A model generated the notes under the pieces. It searched no databases. It saw only the letters and a list, made by a program, of their open reading frames with translations, and was not told the origin of the DNA. Below, piece by piece: positions 35,600-47,712 of a stretch of DNA of 64,000 bases. A program made the translations under genes and the position numbers. Location: NCBI GenBank assembly GCA_951799445.1, contig OX637295.1, forward strand, positions 10,106,001 to 10,170,000, read 5' to 3'. Within the stretch, counting starts at the first letter, position 1, and each line of letters opens with the position of its first letter. Source of the DNA: Pseudisothecium myosuroides (Eukaryota > Streptophyta > Bryopsida > Hypnales > Lembophyllaceae).

Positions 35600-36671
35600 G
35601 GGTTTTACACTAGGAGCACGTGGCACCCCATGACCAAGGTAATCACCAAAATACTCCGATTATTGGATTAATAGGTGCATTCTTTGTTTCTATAGTTAAC
35701 TCTTTAAACGTCGACACAAAGGTTTGGCGTCCAAAGGATGACAAGGAATTCTTCAAGTTGGATAGAAGTTCAACTATTCATCTTCAGGATTTTTTTGTAA
35801 AAAAAGGAAGGTCTTCTATAGTAGTTTGACTTCCAATGAGTGCTTTTGCAATTTTTAAAGCAAATGATTCATACGGTAATGAAAAGGTCTCATATCTGTA
35901 GTTGCTCATTTGTCCTTTAAGGGTTAACAGTGAAGTCATCTATTGAACCTTTTAGGCATGTAGTGTTCTTATGAGGTTAAATATCCAATTTCAATGTTTT
36001 TAATTTTGGACCAATGACACCTATTTGCCTCAATGCCTTGCTCAATGCACAAGCCAAGTTTTGAAGGACAAAGCCAAAGACTGGTTTGAATCTATCAATT
36101 CGAGCAAAATTTTGCTCTAACTAAATTTGGGTAATCCAAAGGTACATTCACACCAAGGATGGTGAAAAATTGGGGTGTGAAATTTTAATTTCATGAGTTT
36201 AGGAAGAGTTGAAAGACCTATAACTAGTTCAGCTAGGGACAAGTATTTCTCCAATGGTTGAGAGTTTGAGTTCACACAAAACGTGGATTCAACATAACTT
36301 TCTAAAGTCATGAACAATAGACTCCATACTCCTTACATGGTTTATTACCCTCGCTATCCCCTTTCAACATTAATTATTTTATATCTCCTTTTTATAAAGT
36401 AGAAATGTGATCATTTTTGCAATGTTTTGAATAATTATTTGAAATTCAAACTAAATTATGTTACAAGAATTTAAATACAATCTAATATTTAGCTTGTAGT
36501 AAGACTAGAAATTTGTTGAACAACAAATTGTAGTAGAAGTTATTAAAATATTCTTTTATTGAAAAGGTTGTTGAATCAACTATGTTTCCATCATATTCTA
36601 GTTGTTAGATTGGATTTATGCTATGGATATTGTGGATATTAATTATCAAGTTGTTTATATGTAGACAATTA
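35600..36671. other. AT-rich intergenic DNA, no gene seen
   Basis: Composition falls back to AT-rich near 35,640. A single AAGGGTTAAC motif at about 35,927 resembles an end of the TTAA family without a partner. Confidence 0.45.
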
Positions 36672-37246
36672 TTAACCCTTGAAGGACCGGAGGGGTATTC
36701 AGATTTCCAAAATTGTGAAGATCTATTATAAAATGCAATTTAGAAGAATATTTTTATGATGACTCTCAAACAATAGTTGTAAAATGCTATTTATAGATCA
36801 CATCCATACGATTAGATCAACAAAAATACATACCAATATTTTTCAATAAAATTTGAAGCCGGAAATTAGAAATTTCTTCTAAAATCAATTGTAGGTTGAA
36901 TATTTATGATTTTTGAAAGATTTTTTTCCTATAAGTTCAAATATTGAGCTCTAATTATAGTAATTTTTGAAGATTTTTATTTGATTTTTTTATTCAAGTC
37001 ATTTTTGAAGGGTCATTTTTTGAACTGAAAAAGTTACTTTTTGAGGCTAGACCTCCCAATACCTTTTGAATTATAGAATATTTGCAAAGCAAAATCTTCA
37101 TAATCTGAACTGTACACATGTTAAAGAACTAATATAAGAATCTTTAAAAAAAATTGATAGATGAAAAAACACATTTCGATGAGTTTGGGAAGTGTTTCCG
37201 TTCATTCATTGTTCAAAATCTGCACTCATGGTCCTTAAGGGGTTAA
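36672..37246. mobile_element. TTAA-bounded element, copy 5 (575 bp)
   Basis: It begins TTAACCCTTGAAGGACCGG and ends GGTCCTTAAGGGGTTAA, with TTAA at both termini. The ends are the GGACC variant also seen at 15,536 and 39,288. The interior is AT-rich with no coding frame. Confidence 0.6.
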
Positions 37247-37624
37247 GAACTACCTAAGTTTATGATGACCACATTGTGCTATGCAATACATTTTCCCTCC
37301 AATCTAACCTACATATAGATTTTCGTTCTAGTATATCATATAATTCTAAAACATTTGAATTATAGAATATTATATAATATTTCATAGTTCGTTCTAGTAT
37401 ATCATATCTAAAACATTTAAACCTCAACTTGTGATAAAAATTGATGTGAATGGTCAAAAAAATGCATTTTATTCTATACTTTGAAGTCTAAACTCAACAT
37501 CTTTTTAATGAGGAGTCAGGATTTGAATAAATTAATAGATTATAGAACTTTGACTATAAGATTGTACACCCTTTTTATAAAGGGATAGAATTTGAACAAA
37601 TCAACATGATCTTGAGGACATTTT

Positions 37625-38566
37625 TTAACCCCTAAAGGTTTTTGACTATGTTTTCACCAAAAACACTCCAAAACTGCCATTTCTAATACAAGTACCAAAT
37701 TTTAGAAAAAAACATTTTTGAACACATGTAACCGTAGGATCTTGTAGTACACTGGTTTAAGAAGACGTGGAAAAAATTTCAGAATTTTCCACCATGTGGA
37801 TTGCAAGATATTAGCGTTTGAGTTGACAAAAATCCTTTTTTGGTCCCTGCAAAAAAACGGGCAGCTGCCCTTCACAAGGTCACATTTGTATGAAAAAATG
37901 TCCAAAATGGTGGTTACTCTTTGGATTCATTTTTCAAGTCAAGTTGGCTACATGCTTGAAGATTTTCAGGTCATTTGGAATTGTTCAACATATAGGAAAA
38001 AAATAATAAGTAGAAAGAGGTAGAGAATGACTCAAAATACTAAATTGTCAAGAGTTTTGTTATGGAATTGAAAAATGCCAATCCCAATGGTTGTTATGTT
38101 GTAATAAACAATCTACACCCAATGTTTTTATTTTTTTTCAAAAATATTGAAAATTGAGTTAAATAAAGGACTTCAAAGTTTATTTTAGAGTAGAGATTCC
38201 ATAACTACACTCAAACTAAGAATCCTCATAACTTTTGACTCATTAATCCAAATGGAATGATTCAAAGCTTCCCATGTATATATAAATCTAAAGAAACAAT
38301 TTCAAATTTTAATTTTTCAAATAAGTGATTTTTAAAGAATTTTTTTCAGCTGCCCGGGCTGCCCGCCAAACGTGGAAAATTACATATCATGCAATAACTT
38401 TTTAACCATGTAGTCAAAAGTTATGAAAATTGTTGGGCCTTAAAGCTACACCTCGGGCACATCTTGTGTGAAAATTTCAAAGAAAAATAATAAAATTTCC
38501 ATTCGTAGTGAGCTGCCCCAAATCGCTATGTTGCCAAAAAATGGTGTTTGGTCCTTTAGGGGTTAA
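37625..38566. mobile_element. TTAA-bounded element, copy 6 (942 bp)
   Basis: It begins TTAACCCCTAAAGG and ends GGTCCTTTAGGGGTTAA, with TTAA on both sides. The right subterminal region has GCTGCCCGGGCTGCCCGCC, then a TTGGGCCTTAAAGCTACACC phrase shared with the foldback element at 15,536. Its order is the inverse of the element at 39,288 (for example AATGGTTGTTATGTTGTAAT here against ATTACAACGTTACAACCATT there). Non-autonomous. Confidence 0.7.
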
Positions 38567-39287
38567 AATACAAATTTGATCACATGGTTTTAGAGCCCAC
38601 ATTTGGGAGATAATGCCAAAATGCCAAGGGATCTAGAAAGTGCCTTATGGATGGTCAAACATAGCTTGTTTTCATTGAAATATGGATGACTTTCATCCAA
38701 GTCCTTGGAAGACTTCCTTGAATGTGTGTAGCATTTAGTGAAAGAAAGCCCTCCAATAAAGAACTATAGAATTTCTAGAAAAGAACATATAAAAATTACG
38801 GATCAAAAAAGATGCCATTCTAGTGTATTTGGCAATTCCTACTTCCTTTGCTCTTAATATGAATTTTAGTCATAAAAATAATTTAAGAAAAATTCAAGGT
38901 TAGCCTTCTAACTTTTGGAAAATTTCCGTCATTGAGTATTTCATTTCTATTTGAATTTAGGGCATATTGACAAAATCAAATGATTTTCTAATTATTAATT
39001 GACATAGAATTTTGGTTTGTACAATGATGTCCTACACTATAATATATATCTATGGTGAAATTTTCATATTTAAAAGTTTATTTTGTAGTGAATATGAATT
39101 TTTTTCACTAGTCATTCAAAAATTCACGAAAATTTCAAATTTTCACAACAAAATTGAAATTTTATGGCTTATGGAAGACATTTGATTGTATCTCTAGGTA
39201 AAAAAACTCATACCAACTGAGTCACAAAATGGACTATATAAAGTGGAAGAGTTTAAAGTTTGACCATATGGTTATAGGCTCTATCTT
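38567..39287. other. AT-rich spacer between two opposed TTAA elements
   Basis: No gene or element boundary recognised. Confidence 0.45.
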
Positions 39288-40172
39288 TTAACCCCTAAAG
39301 GACCATCATGCGTTTTTTGGCAACATAGAAATTTTGGGCAAGTACATGTGATTAGAGATTTGCATATTTTAGGCTAAAATTTAAATAGAAGGAAGAGACA
39401 AGGAATATCTTTCATATGCACTAAATTTCATGACATTTGAAAATATAAGTCAACAGTTATGGCCAAACATGTTACTTTTTTGTAAATGGGCAATCCGGGT
39501 AGATTAGAAAAGATCACTATTTTGAGAAACAAAAATTTGAAATTGGTTTTCTAGAGTTATATATATGTGAAAAGTTTTGAATCATTCCATTTTGATCAAT
39601 GAATCAAAAGTTATGAGGACTTTTTTTTTGTGGGTAGTTATGGAGTCTCTACTCTAAAATAAACTTTGAAGTCCTTTATCTACCTCAATTTTCAATATTT
39701 TTTGAAAAAAATAAAATCATAGGATGTAGATTGTTTATTACAACGTTACAACCATTGGAATTGACATTTTTCAATTCCATGACTAAAGTCTTAACAATTT
39801 TGTATTTTGAATCATTCTCTACTTCTTTCTACTTACTATTTTTTTCCTATATGTGGTACAATTCCAAATGATGTGAAATTTTTCAAGCATGTAGCCAACT
39901 TGTCTAGGAAAAAGAAATCAAAGAAGTACCACCACTTTGGACATATTTTTGCGTGGCCAAAAAATGATTTCAGTGAATTTGAATGCTTATACCTTGCAAT
40001 CTACGCTGCGGAAATTTTTGAAATTTTTACCTCGTGTTTTCAAGTCAACATACTACAAGATCCTATGATTAAATGTGTCTAAAAATGTTTTTTCCAAATA
40101 TTTGGTACTTGTACTAAAAATGGCAGTCTTTGAGTGTTTTTATTGAAAACATAGTCATGGAACTTTAGGGGA
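39288..40172. mobile_element. TTAA-type element, copy 7, inverted relative to copy 6
   Basis: It begins TTAACCCCTAAAGGACC. The right side ends near GGAACTTTAGGGGAAAAG, where the terminal TTAA has been lost. The interior matches the copy at 37,625 in reverse order, including GAATCATTCCATTTTGATCA and CACTTTGAAG-type segments. The 91-codon + frame at 39,807-40,082 lies within this repeat and is not a transposase. Confidence 0.6.
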
Positions 40173-40979
40173 AAAGAGTTTTAGGTGAATTAATTTCCAT
40201 GTAATTTTCATTTTCATTAGTTTTAATTATACATGTTTATTTTTTTAAGGGGTATGAATTTCTCTATCCTTTACAATTTTCAATTGAAACTTCAGTTTAT
40301 CAAAATGAAACATTTCTTATATACACTACAACGGGTTTTTTTGGCACTGTTCATCAACAGTAAAGACCTGTGTGGCCTCCCACGAAAGGTGGATTTCTGG
40401 ATGGAGTAGGGCGCAATGGCTCACGGGACTGACAATCTGGCGATAAATCGCCAGAAAAAAAAACCCTGATACACTAGCATAGAACCAAAGTATATCTTTG
40501 CTTACAGAATATACTACTTTTGATTTATTGATATTGACTATTATGTAAGGTGGGTACACACAAAATCGCACCCTATCTAAAGCTACCATCATTACTCTAT
40601 GCACACTTCTAAAATCAATATGTACTTATGTGGAAGAAACAATTTTAGAACATCTACCAAAAAGAACTTTGACCCTTCATAACTTTTGCATGCGGTATCC
40701 TAATGCCACATTCTTTGGTGCGTTAGAAACTCCTTTCACTTGCCAACAAGAAAAATGTAAAAATTTGATCAATCTAATAATAATAAATAGGCACAGTAGC
40801 AAAATGTTGTGGTTTGGGGGGATATCCAAGTTGCTTTAACATAAATGAAACTATCGTAGCCATTCCAACTATCATGATCTATACATCTATACTTTAAGTT
40901 AGGCTATATTTTTTTTTTGGGTGAAATCTCCTAGATCATGCGTTCCTTGATTGCGTTCTTGGTACTATCGGAAAGTCTT
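40173..40979. other. Intergenic DNA with a possible CACTA-type terminus
   Basis: CACTACAACGGGTTTTTTTG at about 40,324 looks like the 5' end of a CACTA-superfamily element. It is followed by a small TCTGGCGATAAATCGCCAGA palindrome at about 40,437. I could not find a matching inverted end, so the element is truncated or the match is chance. Confidence 0.35.
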
Positions 40980-41690
40980 TAGCCAAAGGGATGCACCGGG
41001 TTTGTTCCGTGGTGTTTGGACCTACAGCTTGAAAGATATTGAAGTTTGAAGTTTTTATGAATTAAAAATTAGAAAATTACTATTATTTTTATTGTGGCAA
41101 CAACACAAGGCACAATAGTCTACATGTTAAATCGGATTATTTGTTTTGTTTATTTCAATGAGATTTTCAAAACTATTCATCCCCTGGTTGCGTTCATGGT
41201 AGCATCGAAAAGCCATTACAAAAAATTTCATCCTTCAAAGGGGTTGTGAGTTTTTTATTTTCGACACCCATGCGGTGCAATTACAGAATTATTATTTTTT
41301 AAATATTATTTTTTGAAAAAAAAATTAAAAATTAAAAATTAATTAAAAAAATAAAATTTGACATGGTGCTGATGTGGCACCAATAGTGCCATGTGAGCAT
41401 CCAAATTTTTAAAAATAAAAATTATTTTTTATTTTTTATTTTTTCTATGATTGCACTGCATAGGTGCATAACTCTCGGCCCCTTTAAGGGCTGATTTTTT
41501 TTGTAAGGCTCTCTGCAAGGAGGGGTGCAAGGGCTTCGTTTCATGGTGTTTGGACCCACAATTTGAAAGTTATTGAATTTCAATGTTTTTATGAATTAAA
41601 AAATTAGAAAATTACTTTCACCTTTATCTCAACTGTGAGTGGCAATAACAGAGGGCACATTAGTTATCTGAAGGCAAAATTGGGCTCCAC
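40980..41690. repeat. Two direct repeats flanking an AT-rich palindrome
   Basis: About 41,000-41,130 and 41,540-41,665 are diverged direct copies (shared GTGGTGTTTGGACC/ATGGTGTTTGGACC, TTTTTATGAATTAAAAA, TTAGAAAATTACT). Between them CACCCATGCGGTGCAATTAC at about 41,267 faces ATTGCACTGCATAGGTGC at about 41,450, with complementary AAATTATTTTT-type stretches inside. Direct copies around an internal palindrome could be a small terminal-repeat element or two insertions. Confidence 0.45.
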
Positions 41691-41819
41691 GAGTCCAAGA
41701 ATTTTGAGTACTGGATTACATTTCAAATTTAATAACTCAAGTTCCAACTTCCAAATTAAAATATGTATGTGCCAAAACACTTTTTAATCACTAAAGTAGT
41801 CTCTTCTAAAAGCCACTGG

Positions 41820-42090
41820 CCTCTAAAATCAACCATGGCACGAAGGTATATTTTGCTTTCTTCAATGTACCAATAGTGTACATTTTACGAGGTGCTTACT
41901 TTTAGTGCCCACTATGTTTCAACTTCAAAACTTTGTAACTAATTCCTCGAATGTCCAAAAAACATAAAACGACTTGGATTAGATGCCGGTTCCATTTTTC
42001 TTTCTACAAAAAATTATTAAAAATTGTTTCAAGCAGTTTAGCTTTCCCCTAAAGGTAAACAACTCTTAAATGGTCGCTTTAAGAGTAGAC
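41820..42090. mobile_element. Degenerate relative of the AGGTAGGAGG-ended MITE
   Basis: GAAGGTATATTTTGCTTTCTTCAATGTACC and TAACTAATTCC..CAAAAA..AAACGACTTGGATTAGATGCC match, in order, the interior of the copy at 15,110. The expected ends are not intact. Confidence 0.45.
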
Positions 42091-42821
42091 TATTTTATTC
42101 AAAACATGGGTAAGGTAGAAGCACCTAAATGTAATAGGATTTGTTTACGGACATTTAGAAAATGAACTAAATCCACGTGCAAGTAGACCCAAAGTAGACA
42201 TGTGGGGTTCTAAAAAGTTGTCACTATCATGATGGAGGTTCTTGCATTGGCCAATCACGTGTATGTGATCCAAGCTTACAGTGTGTTCCTTTTGGGTGTT
42301 TCCGTGTCCACAATAGGTGTATCTATGCATGTGTTTTCAAAAATTTGTATCATATTTATGCAAGCTCAAAAAAATACTAAACTAATTTTGTTGTTTTCCC
42401 AAACCATTTCCGAACAAGCGCATATCATTTTATTTTGTACCTACCCTCAAGATTTGCACATCTTGAGTAAGTGTCGCCTTTAGGTGCTTCTACCGTAGCA
42501 TAACTTAGTACATTTTGTTCTCTTTGTGACATTGTAGACACAGTGACAGTGAGAGAGTTTTCCATTGTACCAGTTAAAGGTACCAAGACTTTAGAAGTGA
42601 AATGTGACTACACAACCAAGGATTTGAGTTAAAATTTAAATTCAAGGTTGTGTGACATGATCTTGCAGGAACTGCTAGATCTTCCTTTACATTATGCATA
42701 TTATGGATGAAATGTCCATTATTCATCCAAATATATGTACATCCATTTAAAATGTAGTGATATTATTTGATTTTGAAAATATTTGGATGAATATATGCAA
42801 TTTCATTGAGTAAAAAATAAA
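42091..42821. other. AT-rich intergenic DNA, no gene seen
   Basis: The 84-codon + frame at 42,229-42,483 has no family resemblance. No inverted ends or RNA gene were recognised. Confidence 0.4.
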
Positions 42822-42823
42822 TA

Positions 42824-43394
42824 TTCCCTCCGTCCCACTAAAAACCTCCAAATCAAGCACAATTTCTATCCTACTAAAAAGCTCCGGTTTTAGATTTCTA
42901 TTGTTGGATAAGTGTTGGCCATGTTGAACGACCTTGTGGGGTCAAGTCAAGTGATTAGGGAGCATTCTTCGCCAAGAAAGCTTGGCCTTGCCCATATGAG
43001 ACACCTTGGACTCGCTGTGCTTCCTTAGATAGTAGTATTGACAATGGATTTGGTGACCACTTCGACACTTTGAAGAGTTGTTCTTGAAGTGGTGTAGGGA
43101 TCTTTGTTGAAGATATTTAGGTTGCAGTAGATGTTTCTAGAATCCCAATGTTGCTACCAACATTTAAATCATCAAGAACGATGGAGCTGGCAGTGTTTAC
43201 AAATTTTGTCAAAAATGGTACTTTCCGCATGGATTTTGGGTGCCTAAACGATGGTGCCTAAGTTGGAGATTTTGTAGAGATCTAAAGGATGGGTTGCTAG
43301 TTTTCAAATGCATGTATCCCTATCAAAAAGACTAAAAATGTAGTTAACCCCTCGTGGAGAAGCTTTTTGGAGGTTTTTAGTGGGACAGAGGGAG
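42824..43394. mobile_element. Stowaway-like MITE, copy 2
   Basis: The left end TTCCCTCCGTCCCACTAAAA and the right end TTTTAGTGGGACAGAGGGAG are complements, with one mismatch in the first 13 bases. The pairing extends through AACCTCCAAA. TA flanks both sides (42,822-42,823 and 43,395-43,396). Length is almost the same as the copy at 9,975 (571 against 567 bp), but the interior sequence differs, so they are related by their ends rather than recent copies. Confidence 0.85.
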
Positions 43395-44080
43395 TACTAT
43401 TTTGCAGACCATTCTTCACTGAGCATTCAAATGTAAACTTATTTTTCATTCATCAAAATGTTTGTAGATTCATTATTGAGAGATGACATCAATGTAAAAG
43501 TCTAAAAGACAAACAAAATTTCCTTGTTGTTCAATGCTTGGATTTTCCTAAAGTGAGGGCATGTTTGGAATGCCTTAACAACGGGATAATGTATTTTGGT
43601 AAATATTTGCAAGAGCATATTAACCCTTAAATTTTTTGGCCATTTTGAAGGTGTTTTGGATCTTGATTTTGTAAGTTACAGAGGGTTGAAGCTCAAAGTA
43701 TGAAGAGTCATTTTTAGGCAAAATTAACCGTAGGATCTTATAGAAAGCCAAGTCCTTATCATTTCTACAAAGTTTGGTTTCAATCTAAGTCATAGACTGG
43801 AAGATTATAATGTAAAAGTGAAGGATACTATAAGAAATCAATGTTTTGGAGTAGTTGAAGTTGTTTTTTGATTAGCTCTTTTGAACACATAACATTTTAA
43901 AAAGTTGGCATCTGTAGTCTAACTTTTTGAGCTTTAGAGCTACTTTTTCGGGTTTTTTGTGAACTTTATATATATATTCTACTCTATTTCTAGTATCTAG
44001 TGTAAAAATAGACTTATTTTATCTTCCAAATGTAGAAATGATTCAAAAACCTTGAAGTAAGTAGTTAATTGGAAATGCAA
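43395..44080. other. AT-rich intergenic DNA with an orphan TTAA-family end
   Basis: TTAACCCTTAAATTTTTTGGCC at about 43,620 resembles an end of the TTAA family. No right partner was found before the composition changes near 44,150. Confidence 0.4.
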
Positions 44081-44139
44081 AATAAAAGTAAAAGATAAAG
44101 AAAACAAGAGATAAAGAAAAAAGAAAAAGAAAAATGAAG

Positions 44140-45130
44140 ATTTGGGGAGTGGTGTTGGAAACGTTGCAGCTGCTGGTCGCTTCCAATCACCCCCCTCCTC
44201 TTGCCTTTTATTCTTCTCTCTCTTTCATTCTTCTCTCTCTCCCCACACAGTGCAGATCGTAGAGTTGTTTTTTTAGTGCTGTAATCTTTGTGCGTAGAAC
44301 TGTATATTTGCAATAAAAGGTTGAGTTTGTGTAAATTGTGCATCTGTGTTGTGTGAAAATTGAGTTTGTGCGTGCTGTGGTGAAATTACTTGGATTTTGG
44401 GGGATCGTGTGTTAGACTGAGTGTTTTATGATTTCTGAATCTGTGTGGGCAAAGAATCGAAGACACTGAAGTTGAATTTGGACTGGAGAGCATTCGGTTG
44501 GGGTCGGTGTGGGGAAATTGGCTGCGGTGAAACAGGAAATTGGAAAGATTTTGGAGAATCCGATTGCTGCAGGTGAGAGATTGCGATGATTGAATCGCGA
44601 GAAGATGTGACATTCCAAAATTGCTGAACATTGAGCCAGTTGCGGTGCTGACCGGTCTGGTAAAAAGGAAAAAATTTTGAAATCAATTTTTGTGAGCGAT
44701 GTGAATGATTGATTGGATTAGATCGATCAAGAGCATTGAAAAATGGTAATCGCTGCTGAAGTGCATCCGGGTTCGAGAAATTTCTTCCAATTCGGTCGTT
44801 TGTAAAACTGAGGTGAGATTAGGGATTCGAGAATTTTGTGAAGCCCAATGTTTGAGAATTGGACCGAATTTGGGAAATCTGTGTGATCATGAGTTCACCA
44901 GGTGTAGCAGAATCGTAATCGTGTGAGAATTTTGTAAAATTCCTCAACCAAATCGACACCAAGTGCATCGCACGAAGCAATCGCGACTTGAAGTCGGAGC
45001 AGGCCCTGTCGACTGAAATCCCGAAGGTTGAGATCCTACTGGTCACACTCAATCAGGTACCGGGTATCGAGTGCAGGTATTGAGTGCGGGTATCACCCGG
45101 GTACCACGGCTTTGGATTCTGGAATACGGT
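44140..45130. other. GC-elevated island, function unknown
   Basis: Composition and CG frequency rise here. A pyrimidine-rich stretch (CTTCTCTCTCTTTCATTC, CTCTCTCCCCACAC at 44,212-44,248) is followed by TGTG-rich sequence and then phrases such as GAATCGCGAGAAGATGTG and CACGAAGCAATCGCGACTTG. A short internal repeat GGGTATCGAGTGCAGGTATTGAGTGCGGGTATC lies near 45,061-45,093. No long protein-like frame exists on either strand. It could be a promoter plus first exon, a long terminal repeat with leader, or a non-coding transcript. The sequence does not decide. Confidence 0.35.
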
Positions 45131-47712
45131 CATAGGGTCGATATCCATGGTTTTTTGGGGGGGGATATAACATTTTACACGTTTTGATCTAATTAGTGAC
45201 GGATAAAACAAATTAAAATAAAGGGTCGGATTTTTTAAACGGCCCTTGGGCCGTGCCAATGGTTTAGGTGTGAGCACAAATGCAACTATTAGTTTAGTTG
45301 TCACGGTTATAGGTGTTAGAATGTTGTGTTAGAAGTTTCATATATCTACATGTTGTAAGTTTGAGTATTGTGCATGTTGTAGGTAGAGCATACTAATTTG
45401 CACGTGATTGGCCCTATTGTCCTTGATTGTGTGCGTGCTGACTGTTGTAAGTTGTTCTAAAACCCTTAACTTTAATTTGATTGCTAAATACTAATACTAT
45501 TATTTATAAAGTCCAAAAGTCTTGCATTGCACATGCATTCACTACAAGTCAGTCCACATTGAACTATTGTCCCAGAACTATTGTCACGAGCCAATAGTAC
45601 ACTAGACAGGACTGAGACTTCATACATCCGTCAATAGCATCTACTAATGGACAGCTTGAGTGATACCTTGGGTTTTAGTGGGATTAAGAATGAATAAGTC
45701 TTGAATTTTGCACGTTTATACATTGTGACCTTTAAACACATTACGCTAACCTTACACAGTTCATTCCTTGGTGTTCGAACTCGGATTTAGTTGAATAAGA
45801 TTAGATTCCGAAAAATATACTACAGCATCTTATGCTCATTCTCAAGATAGTCAATTTTCACATGCATGAAAACAAGTCTTGTTTTTGTAAGAACAAAATT
45901 GAGTGATAAAATGGTCTTGCGATAATGACCACTTCATTGTTAAATTTCAAAAATTATGTGAGAATTAGAAGGTTTGTCACAAATTTGGAGCCAAAATTCA
46001 AGATTGAATATAATAGAGTGAAGGAACACAAGAAAAGACATACAATAGGATTTTTTTTTAATGGCTAAAATCCAAGTGCAAAATGTGTATTCTAATGACT
46101 GATTATACTCATAGACCGGGCAGAGTTAAAAAAGGGAGAGGGGGTCAAACCACAATCAAAGGTACCATTGGGATTACTTTTGTAGGACAGGACTTGAGTC
46201 CTTTTCTAAACTTTTGAAGCTCTCAATTACTTTGATGTTGTCATTATTTAAAAAAATTTATGGATGAATAATATAGCAATGCATCCCTTTAAAGGGATGA
46301 AGAAAAAATTTCATAAAAAAAAATCTTTCAAAAGACATAAATCATCAATTTTAAGGCTAAATTTAGTGTCTTTATTACAATATAGCATTTTAAATAGATT
46401 TTTTAATACAAATTTTTTTAACTTTCAAAACATACAGCTATCAAAAAGAATTTATAGTGATTAAATTTTGAACTAAAAATAGTATAATTTTTTAATCAAT
46501 TTATTTATTTTTGACAAATTCTTGACTTAATCTTTAAAAAAAATTAAACATTCAATTCCAAAAATAGATTTTATAGGACCCTCAATGTGAATAATATAAA
46601 CACTTTTTGCTCTATCACAATCATCATTTGGATTAATTTTTATATTAAAAAAGACGTTCACATGTTTTTACTTCTAAATATTATAGAAAATGAAAAAATA
46701 TTAAAATTATAGCAAAAGAGTCCTTTTTTACTCTCTCTTATGAATATTTATACACATGATTTTTTGGAATTCAATCACAATATTATTCATTAGAAATTAG
46801 ACCCCTTTTCTACCATTGAAAAACTTGACAGGCTGACATCTAAACTTCAATTGAAACTTTAGTAAATTTAGATTTATCTATGAATAAAAAAATATTAGTC
46901 TTAATATGACTTGAACTACTAGTAGAAAAAGACTAAAATGACTAAATTTAATAGATTAGCCTTAAAAAAATAATAGCTTCAAAGAAGACACATTGCAGAT
47001 TTCAATGCGTCTGACCCCTTTTCTGGTACCTTTGAGTGTGATTTGACCCGAGGGCAGTGCCGCTCTAGGTCTAATCACCTATTGGGCAACTCATTGAAAA
47101 GGATCATGAATGTTCTACACTAGGAACCCATTAGAATTTCAAGTGTCATCATTGTCCAAACACTTATCTCCCATCCAAAAGGTTGGATTCGACCTTGCTA
47201 ATACTGGGCGGTCCAATTTTGACCCTGCTCGCCCATGAACAAATGCCTTCACCTCATTGGCCAAAGTTGTTTAATACAATGACTTTTTGCTATAGCCCCC
47301 AGACCATCCATGCTTTCAAAATATTTGTATATTCAATGGTGATTCCTTTTCTAATTTTGAAAATACCACTAAATAGCTAACTTGATTCTTTTGAGACTAA
47401 GCCCAAGTTCAAGTGCTTCTTTACATTCCTAAATTCAAAAATGGCCGTTCTAAAAATGGATCGACCCATTTTGGATCGTTGAAAAATTTAAGGGTTAAAG
47501 GTACTATTTTTCACTTGGAAGTCTCTTCTTGAAATTTTCTATGGTAAGCAATCTTTGCTTGACAAGGTCAAAATAGCATCATTTGTTATTCATATAGTAT
47601 ATTTAGGTAGTGTATACATTTGTTACAATGCATTCAGGTACTACTTAAAAGATAATTGGATGATTAGAGAATGTATGACAAATTGTAAAATACTATAGCA
47701 TGTCATGCAAGT
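45131..47712. other. AT-rich intergenic DNA, no gene seen
   Basis: No supported gene. An orphan TTTAAGGGTTAAAGG motif lies at 47,488. The stretch 46,230-46,990 is extremely AT-rich. Confidence 0.5.

Noticed and set aside
45061..45110. GGTATCGAGTGC-like repeats as a retroelement primer-binding site
   Set aside because: Only loosely like the initiator-tRNA-type TGGTATCAGAGC site, occurs several times in tandem, and no paired long terminal repeats were seen.
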